Below, in pieces: positions 1 to 7,066 of a stretch of DNA of 20,419 nucleotides. Origin of the DNA: CAZCTC01 sp964501335 (GTDB taxonomy: Bacteria > Chloroflexota > Anaerolineae > B4-G1 > SLSP01); contig CAZCTC010000108.1 in the NCBI GenBank assembly GCA_964501335.1, positions 1 through 20,419 on the forward strand. Direction: 5' to 3'. Every line of letters starts with the position of its first letter. Position 1 is the stretch's first letter. Made by a program: the position numbers and the translations under genes. A model generated the notes under the pieces. The model saw only the letters and a list, made by a program, of their open reading frames with translations, did no database searches and was not told where the DNA came from.

Positions 1-54
1 CGCTTTGGCTTTTTCCGATGTTAAAAGAACTCATTTCTCCGACAGGCTGCTAGA

Positions 55-504
55 ATGGGGAGAATAGTAGGACCTGGTACGCCTTCACCTACTCCTTATT
101 CAACTTTGCCAAACGGATTCGATAATGTTTAGGTAACAACACCTAATGTTAATGGAACCTGGGAAATGAAAGGGATTGTGAAATTTTACGAAGTTGATAT
201 TTCAAGTACTTTCATTGAAAAGGTAGAGGATGCACACGGGTTACCGGCTACTACTCTCCCTCCTGATTTCTGGAATTACCAGGGTACTATTCATAATATG
301 ACGTTTGATTTTATTGCAAGTAAAGTTCCCGGGGTGGGAAACCCTGAATGGATCTTGGATGCACAAGCCGGAACATCGACTTTGCATTATGATTGGAGTG
401 GGGTTGGACTGTTGGATAGGATTATTTTGGAAGACAAAATTAAAAATGAATGTAAAAAGAATCTTTACTGTTTTTGTGGTTTTATTAACATTGAGTGCTT
501 GTAA
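55..504 (+). pseudogene. Decayed hypothetical gene with an in-frame stop
   Basis: One frame reads as protein from the ATG at 55, beginning MGRIVGPGTPSPTPYSTLPN. It meets TAG at 130-132 and then continues as VTTPNVNGTWEMKGIVKFYE to a stop at 504. The Thr/Pro-rich stretch looks like the linker of a secreted protein, and the residues on both sides of the TAG look equally coding. A single C-to-T change (CAG to TAG) would explain the break. A second reading frame is open from the window edge to about 66 and may be the upstream part, shifted. The last 59 bases overlap the start of the lipoprotein gene in another frame, so the true 3' end may be earlier. The piece from the ATG at 166 (112 residues) could still be translated. 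I do not recognise the family. Confidence 0.4.
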
Positions 505-1519
505 TAGTATTTCAACTCCTGTGCCAACTAAACCTCCCGATCCGGAGTTTTATTCCAGTATGGTGTTGTCGCCACAGAAAGATAAACTTGTGGTGGGCAG
601 TAACCTTGGGGTACAGGTTTATCAAATGGATCCATTTAAGGAACTTTGGTTTGGGCCTTTTGAAAGTGGTGTGGTGGCAGTGGATTTTTCTCCATCTAAT
701 AACCTGATTGCAATAAAATCGGGTGGCCCGGAACGAACTGTTGTGCCGGAAGATGGAATCCATTTAGTGATTTTATTGGATGCAACAACCGGGAATAGAG
801 TCGGGGGTTGGGAAGAACATGAGTCTTTTGGAGAAGGCCTAAGCAAGATTGCATTTAGCCCTGATGGCACTCAGTTGATTTCGGGTCGGTGGTCGGACAG
901 TGTTGTGATTAGGGATCTTTCGACTGGATGGGAGCGAACTTTAAATCAGTATGCTTCGATCGGTATTTTAAAGACAGATTTCGTGAGCGGGATTGCCTGG
1001 ACGCCTGCGGGGAATCAAATAGCATTTGATTCGATTGCTTTAGATTATCCAGTGGTTCTAATCGATGCCGGTAGTGGAAAATTAATGGTTTCTATGGATC
1101 AATTACCACGGGATTCGATTTGGACCGGAGCCCGTACGCTAGTATTTAACTCCGATGGTACTTTTCTGGCTGGGGATTTGCAATTTAAGGTTGCCATTTG
1201 GAATTCAGTTTCGGGGAGAGAAGTAGAAAGTTTTACTTTGCCGAATGGTACGATAAGAGGTCCTTTTGCTTTATCGGTAGCCTTCAGCCCCGATGATACT
1301 TTGCTGGCCTCCGGGTGGGACAATGGCGCCATCGTGGTCTGGAATGTCAAGACGGGTGAAGTGGTCAAGACTTTGCAAGAGGCAGGGGAGGCAGTGAATA
1401 CGGTATTGTTCTATGGGAACGATCGTATTATCACTCAGTCGGCGTCGGAGATTAAGGTTTGGGATCTGGCGACGGGAAAAGGGACGACTTATCTGGGGGG
1501 ATCTGCGCCGGTGCCGTAG
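446..1519 (+). CDS. Secreted lipoprotein with WD40-type beta-propeller
   Basis: Predicted 357-residue lipoprotein. The ATG at 446 was chosen because it gives a textbook lipoprotein signal peptide: MNVKR, a hydrophobic stretch, then the lipobox LSAC with the acylated Cys at residue 19. A GGAAG stands 12 bases upstream. Starts further upstream would bury the signal. The mature part begins with a Thr/Pro-rich linker (STPVPTKPPDP). WD40-like blades follow, recognisable by repeated FSPDGTQLISG, FNSDGTFLAG and FSPDDTLLASG strands paired with VAIWN, IVVWN and IKVWD strands, giving about six or seven blades. The protein should sit on the outer face of the membrane as a binding scaffold; its partner cannot be read from sequence. 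Base composition is more AT-rich than in genes further right. Confidence 0.85.
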   Translation: MNVKRIFTVFVVLLTLSACNSISTPVPTKPPDPEFYSSMVLSPQKDKLVVGSNLGVQVYQMDPFKELWFGPFESGVVAVDFSPSNNLIAIKSGGPERTVVPEDGIHLVILLDATTGNRVGGWEEHESFGEGLSKIAFSPDGTQLISGRWSDSVVIRDLSTGWERTLNQYASIGILKTDFVSGIAWTPAGNQIAFDSIALDYPVVLIDAGSGKLMVSMDQLPRDSIWTGARTLVFNSDGTFLAGDLQFKVAIWNSVSGREVESFTLPNGTIRGPFALSVAFSPDDTLLASGWDNGAIVVWNVKTGEVVKTLQEAGEAVNTVLFYGNDRIITQSASEIKVWDLATGKGTTYLGGSAPVP

Positions 1520-1546
1520 TTTGATAGTGAAAGATTCTGTTGATGG

Positions 1547-1572
1547 CCGGGCCGGGTCATCCCCCGGCCCGG
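1547..1572 (+). terminator. GC hairpin after the lipoprotein gene
   Basis: A perfect 10-bp stem (CCGGGCCGGG / CCCGGCCCGG) with a 6-base loop lies 27 bases after the lipoprotein stop. There is no T-run behind it, so it is a weak candidate for an intrinsic terminator. Confidence 0.45.
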
Positions 1573-1599
1573 TTGGATAGGAGCAGTTCCCTAACTTTT

Positions 1600-1707
1600 T
1601 TGCTGGAACGCTATTTCATCTTCTACCACCAGGAGCGTCCGCACCAGAGCCTGAAGTACTTAACTCCGGTTAAGGTTCACTTTGAGCCGGAGGCCTTGTT
1701 ATGTTAA
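1600..1707 (+). pseudogene. 3' remnant of an IS3/IS481-type transposase
   Basis: The frame encodes LLERYFIFYHQERPHQSLKY followed by LTPVKVHFEPEALLC and a stop at 1705-1707. The Y(N/H)xERPHQSLxxxTP signature is the conserved C-terminal end of DDE integrase-core transposases of the IS3 and IS481 families, just after the catalytic Glu. No upstream transposase sequence is found: the frame runs back into the unrelated hairpin at 1547-1572. This is therefore a stub left by deletion or by insertion next to an older element. A candidate right end of the element is the stretch 1739-1760 (GTGGTCCAAACA followed by ATGGGGGTAA), but no matching left inverted repeat is visible. The rest of the gap up to 1818 shows nothing further. 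Confidence 0.75.
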
Positions 1708-1818
1708 CACCTGCTTTCCACCCTAATCTAACCTCGTAGTGGTCCAAACAATGGGGGTAACCTTAGTCAGGTTCTCATGAAATATTCCGATCATGGAAAA
1801 ATGTGGGGGGCCGTTGTG

Positions 1819-1847
1819 TTGATTTGAGATGCAAAAAGGGTTAGAAT
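1819..1847 (+). promoter_or_regulatory. Candidate sigma-70-type promoter for the MEDS kinase
   Basis: TTGATT at 1819-1824 and TAGAAT at 1842-1847 are separated by 17 bases, with 4/6 and 5/6 matches to the bacterial consensus. The predicted start near 1854 gives a leader of about 100 bases, which contains a terminator-like hairpin before the kinase ATG. The assignment is by pattern only. Confidence 0.45.
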
Positions 1848-1889
1848 TCCCTCTGATCAGAATAGTCGTCAATAGGGACAAAATCTTCT

Positions 1890-1925
1890 CTCTCTCTCAG
1901 TGTCAATCGTGAGGGAGAGTTTTTT
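1890..1925 (+). terminator. Intrinsic terminator or attenuator in the kinase leader
   Basis: CTCTCTCTCA (1890-1899) pairs with TGAGGGAGAG (1910-1919) over 10 bp including one G-U pair, with a 10-base loop, followed directly by six T (1920-1925). This is a good intrinsic terminator shape. It ends 27 bases before the kinase start and lies downstream of the candidate promoter, so it may attenuate the kinase message or end a short RNA of about 70 bases. Confidence 0.65.
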
Positions 1926-1952
1926 ATCAGTGGGTGACGCTGGAGGCCGAAA

Positions 1953-4900
1953 ATGTTGCATACTGGATTGGCTGGTTCGGAGATTAAGTTTGGCGAGCAT
2001 CTGGGGGTGATCTATGAAAATCCCGATGAAATCGTAGAGTTGTTGGTCTCTTTTTCGGCCACGGGATTGAAGCAGGGTGAAAAGGTCTGGCTGGCTGTGG
2101 ATGGGGTAGGTCGGTCTGTTACGGAACGGCTCGCGGTTAAGGGGGTGAAAGTTTCTGCCTTTCTGGATGGGGGACAGCTGGTTATAAATCCAATCCCGGA
2201 GTGTTCCGATCAACCGGAAGATATTGCGCGTTGTCTTCAAGCGATGATTACTCAGGCTTTGCAAGAGGGGTATGTCGGATTACGTCTGGCGGTGACTTCT
2301 CCGGAAGAACTTCGAAAAGAAAGTCCGGAGGTTGCCGCCGCGGTGAAGTTGGTGCTGGATACCCTTCCGGGAACGATCCTTTGTTTTCATCCTCAGGTTG
2401 AGCTGGAAGTGGATCAACTGGGAAAGGTGTTACAACTGCATTCCGGGGTGACGACCGCAGCGGCGATGACGGCTGTCGAGAAGTCGGTGTCTTTTACAAA
2501 CCCATTGGCCGGAGTAGTGAAAAGATATGAAGAGTTGACGGCCACGATTCCCGATCTTTTTGTCATGTTGGATGGGGAACTGCGCTATATCTATTGGGAT
2601 ACAAGAACGGCTGCGGTAACGGGAGTCCCGGCGGAGCAGGCGTTGGGACGAGCTTTTGGTGAGTTGTTGCCCGAATTGAAAAATACTCCTCTGGAAAGAG
2701 CTTTTCGTTCTGTTTTGGGGCAGGGGGAGCCGGAATGTCTGGAGTTTGAATATTTCCGAGAGGGTAAGACTTACTATTTCGAGGTGGCCGTCTATCCGAT
2801 TGGGCAGGGAATCTCCGTGTTTGCGCGGGAGATCACGGCGCGCAAGCAATGGGAAGTGGCTCAACAAGAACAAAAGAACTACCAGGAGGTCCTCGTTCAG
2901 CGGCAGGTCGAACAGGCTTTGCGGAGCAGTCAAACCCGGCTTTACCGGTTGATGGAAACGGTCCCCGACGGGATCATCTTCACCGATTTGGATGGGCGAA
3001 CGCAATATATGAATGCGGCGGCCGAGCGGATTTTGGGGACCACCGTCAATGAAATTTTTCAAATTGATTCCAATCAGCTGAAATCGCGCGTTACCCGGTT
3101 GAACGGCGCTCCCCTGGCGGACGATCAATTCTCGCTGCAGCGAGTGATTCGAGAAGATCATCCCGTTTACGATTTTCAATGTGTGGTTCGCCGGCTCGAT
3201 GAAAGCCTCGTCTACATTTCGGTCAATGCCGTGCCGTTCTATGGAATAGAAGGCAAAGTCGAAGGGGTGATTTCGACGATTACGGATATTACAGAACAGG
3301 TGCGGAATACCCGGGAACGGGAGGCCTTGTTGCAGCAACTGGCCGTAGAACGTCAGCAGGCGCGGCAGCAAGCAGAGCGCTGGGATGTGGTTTTCAAGGC
3401 CATGACGGACGCGGTACTTCTCTACAACGAGGAAGGGAAGATCATCGCTGCTAATCCGGCCGCGGTGCATTCTTATGGCGTCAATCCGGTCGGATGGGAT
3501 CGTTTGACGTTGGTACACACCCTTTCGATTGCTCGTTCCGACGGTTCGCCTATTCCGGTTGAGGAATTGCCTTCCACGCGTGTCTTGCGGGGAGAGATCG
3601 TCGACGGTGAACGCTTTATGTTTACCAATGTCCATGGAGAAAAGTTAATCATCCTGGCTTCGGCGGCGCCTTTGTATGAAGAGGGGCAGTTCAAAGGGTT
3701 GGTGGCGGTCTGGCATGATATTACCGAACGTGAACAACTGTTAAGCCGGGTCGAGGAAGAGCGTCAGAGGGCGGAAATTCAGGCGGCTGAAGCACAAACG
3801 GCCCATCGGATTCTGGAGACTTTGATCAAGACCATGCCGTTGGGCTTCATTGGAGTCGATGCCGGGGGACAGGTGGTGGCGAGTAACCCGGCGGCCGAAG
3901 CGATCCTGTCCGGTCCCATCGAGGAAACTTCCATAGGCTTTTTCGGAAATTATGAATTGTGTGAAATCGAAGGGCCCTCGATACCGATCGAGGATCTTCC
4001 TATGCAGCGGGCTCTGGTGAAGGGAGAACCGACGCACGATCGGGAAATGGTCATTTGTCTTCCCGATCATACCCAACGGATTATTCTGGAATCGGCGCAG
4101 CCGGTGCTGGGGCCTCAGGAAGAAGTCTGGGGGGCGGTAACGGTTTTCCAGGATATCACGGATCGTAAACGGGCAGAATGGGAAGTGGCGGAACAGCACC
4201 TGCAATTTGAGACTCTGGCTCGGGAATTGGAAGCGATTTTGGAGACGGTGGATTTAGGGATTGTGGTGACGGATGAAGCGCATCGGATTGTACGGCTCAA
4301 TCGAGCGCTGGCGGATGAAATGGGCGTCATTCCTGAGCAGTTGATCGGACGTTCGATGGTGGAAATCACGGGATATGAGGTCGGGAATGATTTTCGCCGC
4401 CAGGTTTTGGAAACCGGAAACAAGCACCATTGGGATTCTTTGCCCTACTATTTCCCGATAGGCAGCTCCGAATTGCGATATTTCGATATTACCATGGTGC
4501 CGCTTTGGGATGGTCGGGAAAAGGCGAAGTGGGTGCTGGCAACTTACAAGGAAGTGACCGGGCACGTGCGGGCACGCCAGGAGGCCGAACTGGAGCGGGC
4601 GCGTTGGCTGACGACGTTGAAGACGATTCCCTTGCCGGTGGTTTTTGTGGATGCGGAGAGAATAATCCGCGTCACTAATGCGGCGGCTGAACTTCTCTGG
4701 CCGGGACCTTTGATTGGAGAGTCCTGGGAAGCGGTGATGAGCCGGTGTCGTTATCTCGATCCTAAAAATGGAAGCGACATTTCTCAAGAAGCTTGTCCCC
4801 TCAATCATGCTTTGCAGGGGGCGTTGGTGGAGGAGTGCGAAGTGTTGCTGGAACAGCCTGACGGTAAGCGCGTGCCGTTATTGCTGCATTCGGCGCCGGT

Positions 4901-5666
4901 ACGAATCGGGGCGGATGTCGTGGGGGCCATTCAAATTGGGCAGGATCTGACCCACTTGAAGGAAGCCGATCGGATCAAAGACCAGTTCATGGCGATGGTT
5001 TCCCATGACTTACGTTCACCGTTGGCCTCGATCCAGGGATGGGCGATGATGGCGCAGGAAGAGGCGGAAGATTCGGCGCTGGTGCGAAAGGCTGCGGATT
5101 TGATTTTGCGAGGCGTGCAAACGCAGCAGCGGTTGATTAACGATTTGTTGGATTCGGCCGCGCTTACGGTGGGTTCGTTGCGGATCTCGCCGGAAGTGCA
5201 GGATTTGCGTCCGATTGTGCATCAGGTCTGTCAGGGCGCGGTGATAGCGGGAACGGAGCATGGAATCACTTTGACCTGGGAATTGTCGGATGTGCCTTTG
5301 ATGATTTCCATGGATGCGGTACGTTTGCAGCAGATCCTGGGCAACTTGATTACTAACGCTTATAAATTCACTCCGAAAGGGGGACGGGTTGAAGTCGACC
5401 TGTGCCAGGAAGGGGATCAGGCTGTATTGACGGTGAAAGATAACGGACAGGGGATTTCGGCGGAACAATTGCCGCACATTTTCGAGCGGTTTTACTCGCC
5501 GGTTGGTACTCGGATTCCCGGCAGCCGCAGTCTGGGGTTGGGGTTGACGATCGTCCAGGCGCTGGTTGAAATGCAGGGGGGAACCGTAGCCGCTGCGAGT
5601 GAGGGTGAACAACAAGGAAGCACCTTTACTGTCAGTTTTCCTCTGGTTAAAGAGAAACTGGATTGA
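1953..5666 (+). CDS. MEDS-PAS6 sensor histidine kinase (1237 residues)
   Basis: Cytoplasmic sensor kinase with no membrane segment or signal peptide. Residues about 13-165 resemble a MEDS (DcmR-type) sensory domain (EHLGVIYENPDEIVELLVSF). Six PAS-like units follow, starting near residues 187, 328, 477, 620, 759 and 886; most end in the DIT/DLT motif typical of PAS domains. The kinase core has the H-box SHDLRSPL with the phospho-acceptor His at 1018, an N-box NLITNAYKF near 1131-1139, a G1 box DNGQGIS from Asp1163, and a GLGLTIV G2 box. There is no receiver domain, so an unlinked response regulator is expected. GGAGG lies 6 bases before the ATG. The short linkers between PAS units look helical and Gln/Arg-rich. 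The ligand is unknown. The gene is followed after two bases by a small ORF. Confidence 0.93.
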   Translation: MLHTGLAGSEIKFGEHLGVIYENPDEIVELLVSFSATGLKQGEKVWLAVDGVGRSVTERLAVKGVKVSAFLDGGQLVINPIPECSDQPEDIARCLQAMITQALQEGYVGLRLAVTSPEELRKESPEVAAAVKLVLDTLPGTILCFHPQVELEVDQLGKVLQLHSGVTTAAAMTAVEKSVSFTNPLAGVVKRYEELTATIPDLFVMLDGELRYIYWDTRTAAVTGVPAEQALGRAFGELLPELKNTPLERAFRSVLGQGEPECLEFEYFREGKTYYFEVAVYPIGQGISVFAREITARKQWEVAQQEQKNYQEVLVQRQVEQALRSSQTRLYRLMETVPDGIIFTDLDGRTQYMNAAAERILGTTVNEIFQIDSNQLKSRVTRLNGAPLADDQFSLQRVIREDHPVYDFQCVVRRLDESLVYISVNAVPFYGIEGKVEGVISTITDITEQVRNTREREALLQQLAVERQQARQQAERWDVVFKAMTDAVLLYNEEGKIIAANPAAVHSYGVNPVGWDRLTLVHTLSIARSDGSPIPVEELPSTRVLRGEIVDGERFMFTNVHGEKLIILASAAPLYEEGQFKGLVAVWHDITEREQLLSRVEEERQRAEIQAAEAQTAHRILETLIKTMPLGFIGVDAGGQVVASNPAAEAILSGPIEETSIGFFGNYELCEIEGPSIPIEDLPMQRALVKGEPTHDREMVICLPDHTQRIILESAQPVLGPQEEVWGAVTVFQDITDRKRAEWEVAEQHLQFETLARELEAILETVDLGIVVTDEAHRIVRLNRALADEMGVIPEQLIGRSMVEITGYEVGNDFRRQVLETGNKHHWDSLPYYFPIGSSELRYFDITMVPLWDGREKAKWVLATYKEVTGHVRARQEAELERARWLTTLKTIPLPVVFVDAERIIRVTNAAAELLWPGPLIGESWEAVMSRCRYLDPKNGSDISQEACPLNHALQGALVEECEVLLEQPDGKRVPLLLHSAPVRIGADVVGAIQIGQDLTHLKEADRIKDQFMAMVSHDLRSPLASIQGWAMMAQEEAEDSALVRKAADLILRGVQTQQRLINDLLDSAALTVGSLRISPEVQDLRPIVHQVCQGAVIAGTEHGITLTWELSDVPLMISMDAVRLQQILGNLITNAYKFTPKGGRVEVDLCQEGDQAVLTVKDNGQGISAEQLPHIFERFYSPVGTRIPGSRSLGLGLTIVQALVEMQGGTVAAASEGEQQGSTFTVSFPLVKEKLD

Positions 5667-5668
5667 AC

Positions 5669-5926
5669 ATGGAAAACAAAGCCGAGAAGTTGTTGTGGTT
5701 GATAGGCGAAGAGATTGTGATGGCTTATCGCTATCAAGGCGGTTTAAGCGAACCGGGCCGTGAAAATTTGCTTTTTTTTCTTCAGAAAGTTGCGGCCTTG
5801 GGGAACATCAATCCAGAGCTGGAAATCTATATGGATAACCTGAGAACCTTTTTGCAGAAGGATGGAGTGCCGAAAGAGCCGGATCTTACCTGGATAAAAA
5901 AGTTCGACAATTTGAAAACTTTCTGA
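5669..5926 (+). CDS. Small protein coupled to the MEDS kinase
   Basis: The 85-residue protein begins MENKAEKLLWLIGEEIVMAY and ends FDNLKTF. It appears largely alpha-helical, with no signal peptide, membrane segment or recognisable domain. The ATG at 5669 lies two bases after the kinase stop (TGA AC ATG) and the likely ribosome binding site is inside the kinase 3' end, which suggests translational coupling and joint production. An in-frame TTG at 5663 is a weaker alternative start. The spacing suggests a partner or regulator of the kinase, but this is inferred from position only. The strong hairpin at 5973-6001 probably ends the transcript. Confidence 0.7.
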   Translation: MENKAEKLLWLIGEEIVMAYRYQGGLSEPGRENLLFFLQKVAALGNINPELEIYMDNLRTFLQKDGVPKEPDLTWIKKFDNLKTF

Positions 5927-5972
5927 TAAGTTTGATTTTTAAGGCAGGGATTCGGATGCGAGCTGGCAAAAC

Positions 5973-6001
5973 AACAGGCCCAACCAATGGTTGGGCCTGT
6001 T
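5973..6001. terminator. Bidirectional terminator between convergent genes
   Basis: AACAGGCCCAACCA (5973-5986) and its exact complement TGGTTGGGCCTGTT (5988-6001) form a 14-bp perfect inverted repeat around one base; the real loop would be about five bases. On the minus strand the stem is followed by a T-rich stretch (GTTTTGCC), on the plus strand by a weak one. It separates the kinase pair from the minus-strand genes at 6033-6522 and can serve both. Confidence 0.7.
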
Positions 6002-6032
6002 ATTGTGTGCCGCAGCGCGAAGGGACGGTACC

Positions 6033-6215
6033 TCAATCCTCGTCGGGGAGCATGATGGCGACCACGAGTTTCCCATCATCGCCCGAGCCGAAGACGATTT
6101 TCAAGGTGACATAGGTCTGCCGGCCGTGGTGCATGATGAACCGGTACAGCTCCAGGCGAATTCCTCGGATTGGCAAACCAACTTTCCAGGGAATCCGCTG
6201 TCTACTGTAGCCTGT
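6033..6215 (-). pseudogene. Second frame of a broken hypothetical gene
   Basis: On the minus strand this frame reads IPWKVGLPIRGIRLELYRFI and continues MHHGRQTYVTLKIVFGSG to DED and a stop at 6033-6035. The residue pattern looks clearly coding. It has no ATG near its upstream end and no ribosome binding site, and it opens inside the last codons of the 106-residue ORF 6202-6522. A +1 shift across the TAG at 6202-6204 would join the two into one protein of about 160 residues. A frameshift mutation, a sequencing error or a recoding event would all give this picture. The duplicated AGTAGACAG at the junction marks a likely slippage spot. The product is not recognised. Confidence 0.5.
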
Positions 6216-6522
6216 CTACTCCTTTAAACGGTCCGATGCTCAGTTCATAGAGGCCTTCCCAATGTCCGCGCCGGCGAGTCGTGGGCCCGCATTGATGGGC
6301 GATGACGGCCAGGTTGTGCTCCTCCATGTAATCGCGGAGCTGCTGGATCGTCGCGCCGGGCTTGGGTGGACGCCAGGTGGAATCCCGGGCGGTCATCACT
6401 TCCCAACTTTCGGGATCGCGCAGGCTGAAGGACTCGATGGGATCGAACAACGCGTCGGGGTGCCAAGCGGCCCACCAGAAGCGGATCTTGAGGGTGGGCG
6501 GCAGTTCAACTTTCGTCGCCAT
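6202..6522 (-). CDS. Hypothetical protein, probably the 5' part of a split gene
   Basis: The 106-residue product starts MATKVELPPTLKIRFWWAAW. The ATG at 6522 has a strong AAGGAGC ribosome binding site about 6 bases upstream, so translation here is credible. It is rich in Trp and Pro, soluble, and has no recognised domain. Its C-terminus ends abruptly (GPFKGVDRLQ) at a TAG, and the following sequence is coding in the next frame (6033-6215), so the gene is probably truncated by a frameshift. Transcription would end at the bidirectional hairpin 5973-6001. Confidence 0.5.
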   Translation of the reverse strand: MATKVELPPTLKIRFWWAAWHPDALFDPIESFSLRDPESWEVMTARDSTWRPPKPGATIQQLRDYMEEHNLAVIAHQCGPTTRRRGHWEGLYELSIGPFKGVDRLQ

Positions 6523-6662
6523 GGTTTTTGCTCCTTGGTAAGATTACCGGGAGACCCGAATGTCCTCTGGAAGGAGGACAATGGGCCTCCCCCTGGGGCA
6601 TATCCGGCAACTTAAGCCATTTGCGACAGCGACTTTCTGAGAGAGGGAAAAGAAAAAGCCCA

Positions 6663-6696
6663 TTTTTTCGCGCGCCGTCTGCGGCGCGCGAAAAAA
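6663..6696. repeat. Perfect 15-bp inverted repeat with T6...A6 flanks
   Basis: TTTTTTCGCGCGCCG (6663-6677) and CGGCGCGCGAAAAAA (6682-6696) are exact complements around a TCTG loop. The order is reversed from a classic terminator: the T-tract comes before the GC stem and the A-tract after it, on both strands. On the minus strand a further T-rich stretch (GGGCTTTTTC) follows after a few bases, so termination in that direction is possible. It lies in the damaged stretch between the hypothetical gene and the ThiF operon. Confidence 0.6.
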
Positions 6697-6789
6697 TAAA
6701 CAAAAAAATCCTCTCCCTGCTTCGCACCGCGCGTCGCTTCTCGCGGAGAAAATGCCCCTTGCGGGACGATACAGGGCCGGGGCCATACA

Positions 6790-6991
6790 GGCGTAGCGCT
6801 TTAAGTAGCCAACCTCGGAGGGAGAGAGCGGCCGCTTTTTGGTCCAGGACATCCTCGAAAAGCCAGGGCGCGAGGGCCATGGTCTGCATTTCGCGGATGG
6901 CGGAGCGCAGTGCGGAGATCCGGGTTTCCCCGCCGGCAATTTTGGCGTCGAGGAACAGCAGCTCGACGTTGAAGGGGGGAATGTCTTTAGC
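6790..6991 (-). pseudogene. 5'-truncated hypothetical ORF remnant
   Basis: The minus-strand frame reads AKDIPPFNVELLFLDAKIAG and continues through ISALRSAIREMQTMALAPWL to WLLKALRLYGPG. The heptad-like helical pattern looks coding, but the frame opens right after a TAA (6992-6994) and has no ATG until residue 35. After about 6790 it runs into low-complexity Arg/Phe-rich sequence and the hairpin 6663-6696. I read this as a fragment whose start was lost at a junction near 6990 and whose end is degraded. The family is not recognised. The remaining sequence from 6523 to 6662 and from 6697 to 6789 shows no other supported gene. Confidence 0.35.
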
Positions 6992-6998
6992 TTATAGC
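6969..6998 (+). promoter_or_regulatory. Weak promoter candidate for the ThiF-desulfurase operon
   Basis: TTGAAG (6969-6974) and TATAGC (6993-6998) are separated by 18 bases, each a 4/6 match to consensus. They lie 69 bases before the ThiF-like ATG. This is pattern evidence only; the TAATAT at 7032 has no partner at the right distance. Confidence 0.25.
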
Positions 6999-7066
6999 GG
7001 ATTGAAGAATGGTCAAAGTGAGAGGCTGTGCTAATATTTCAAGTATCTAAATCTAAGAGTAAGCGA

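Noticed and set aside
2430..3635. 401-codon open frame opposite the MEDS kinase
   Set aside because: Antisense to intact PAS domains, with Arg/His/Asn-rich composition and no recognisable motif.
6195..6230. Programmed -1 frameshift at TTTAAAG in the 6033-6522 gene pair, or repair by deleting the 14-base repeat unit
   Set aside because: The -1 frame, and the frame obtained by removing 14 bases, lead to a different reading than the coding-like second half, which needs a +1 shift.
6663..6696. Calling the T6/A6 hairpin an ordinary intrinsic terminator
   Set aside because: The T-tract is on the wrong side of the stem on both strands; only a distant T-rich stretch on the minus strand could help.
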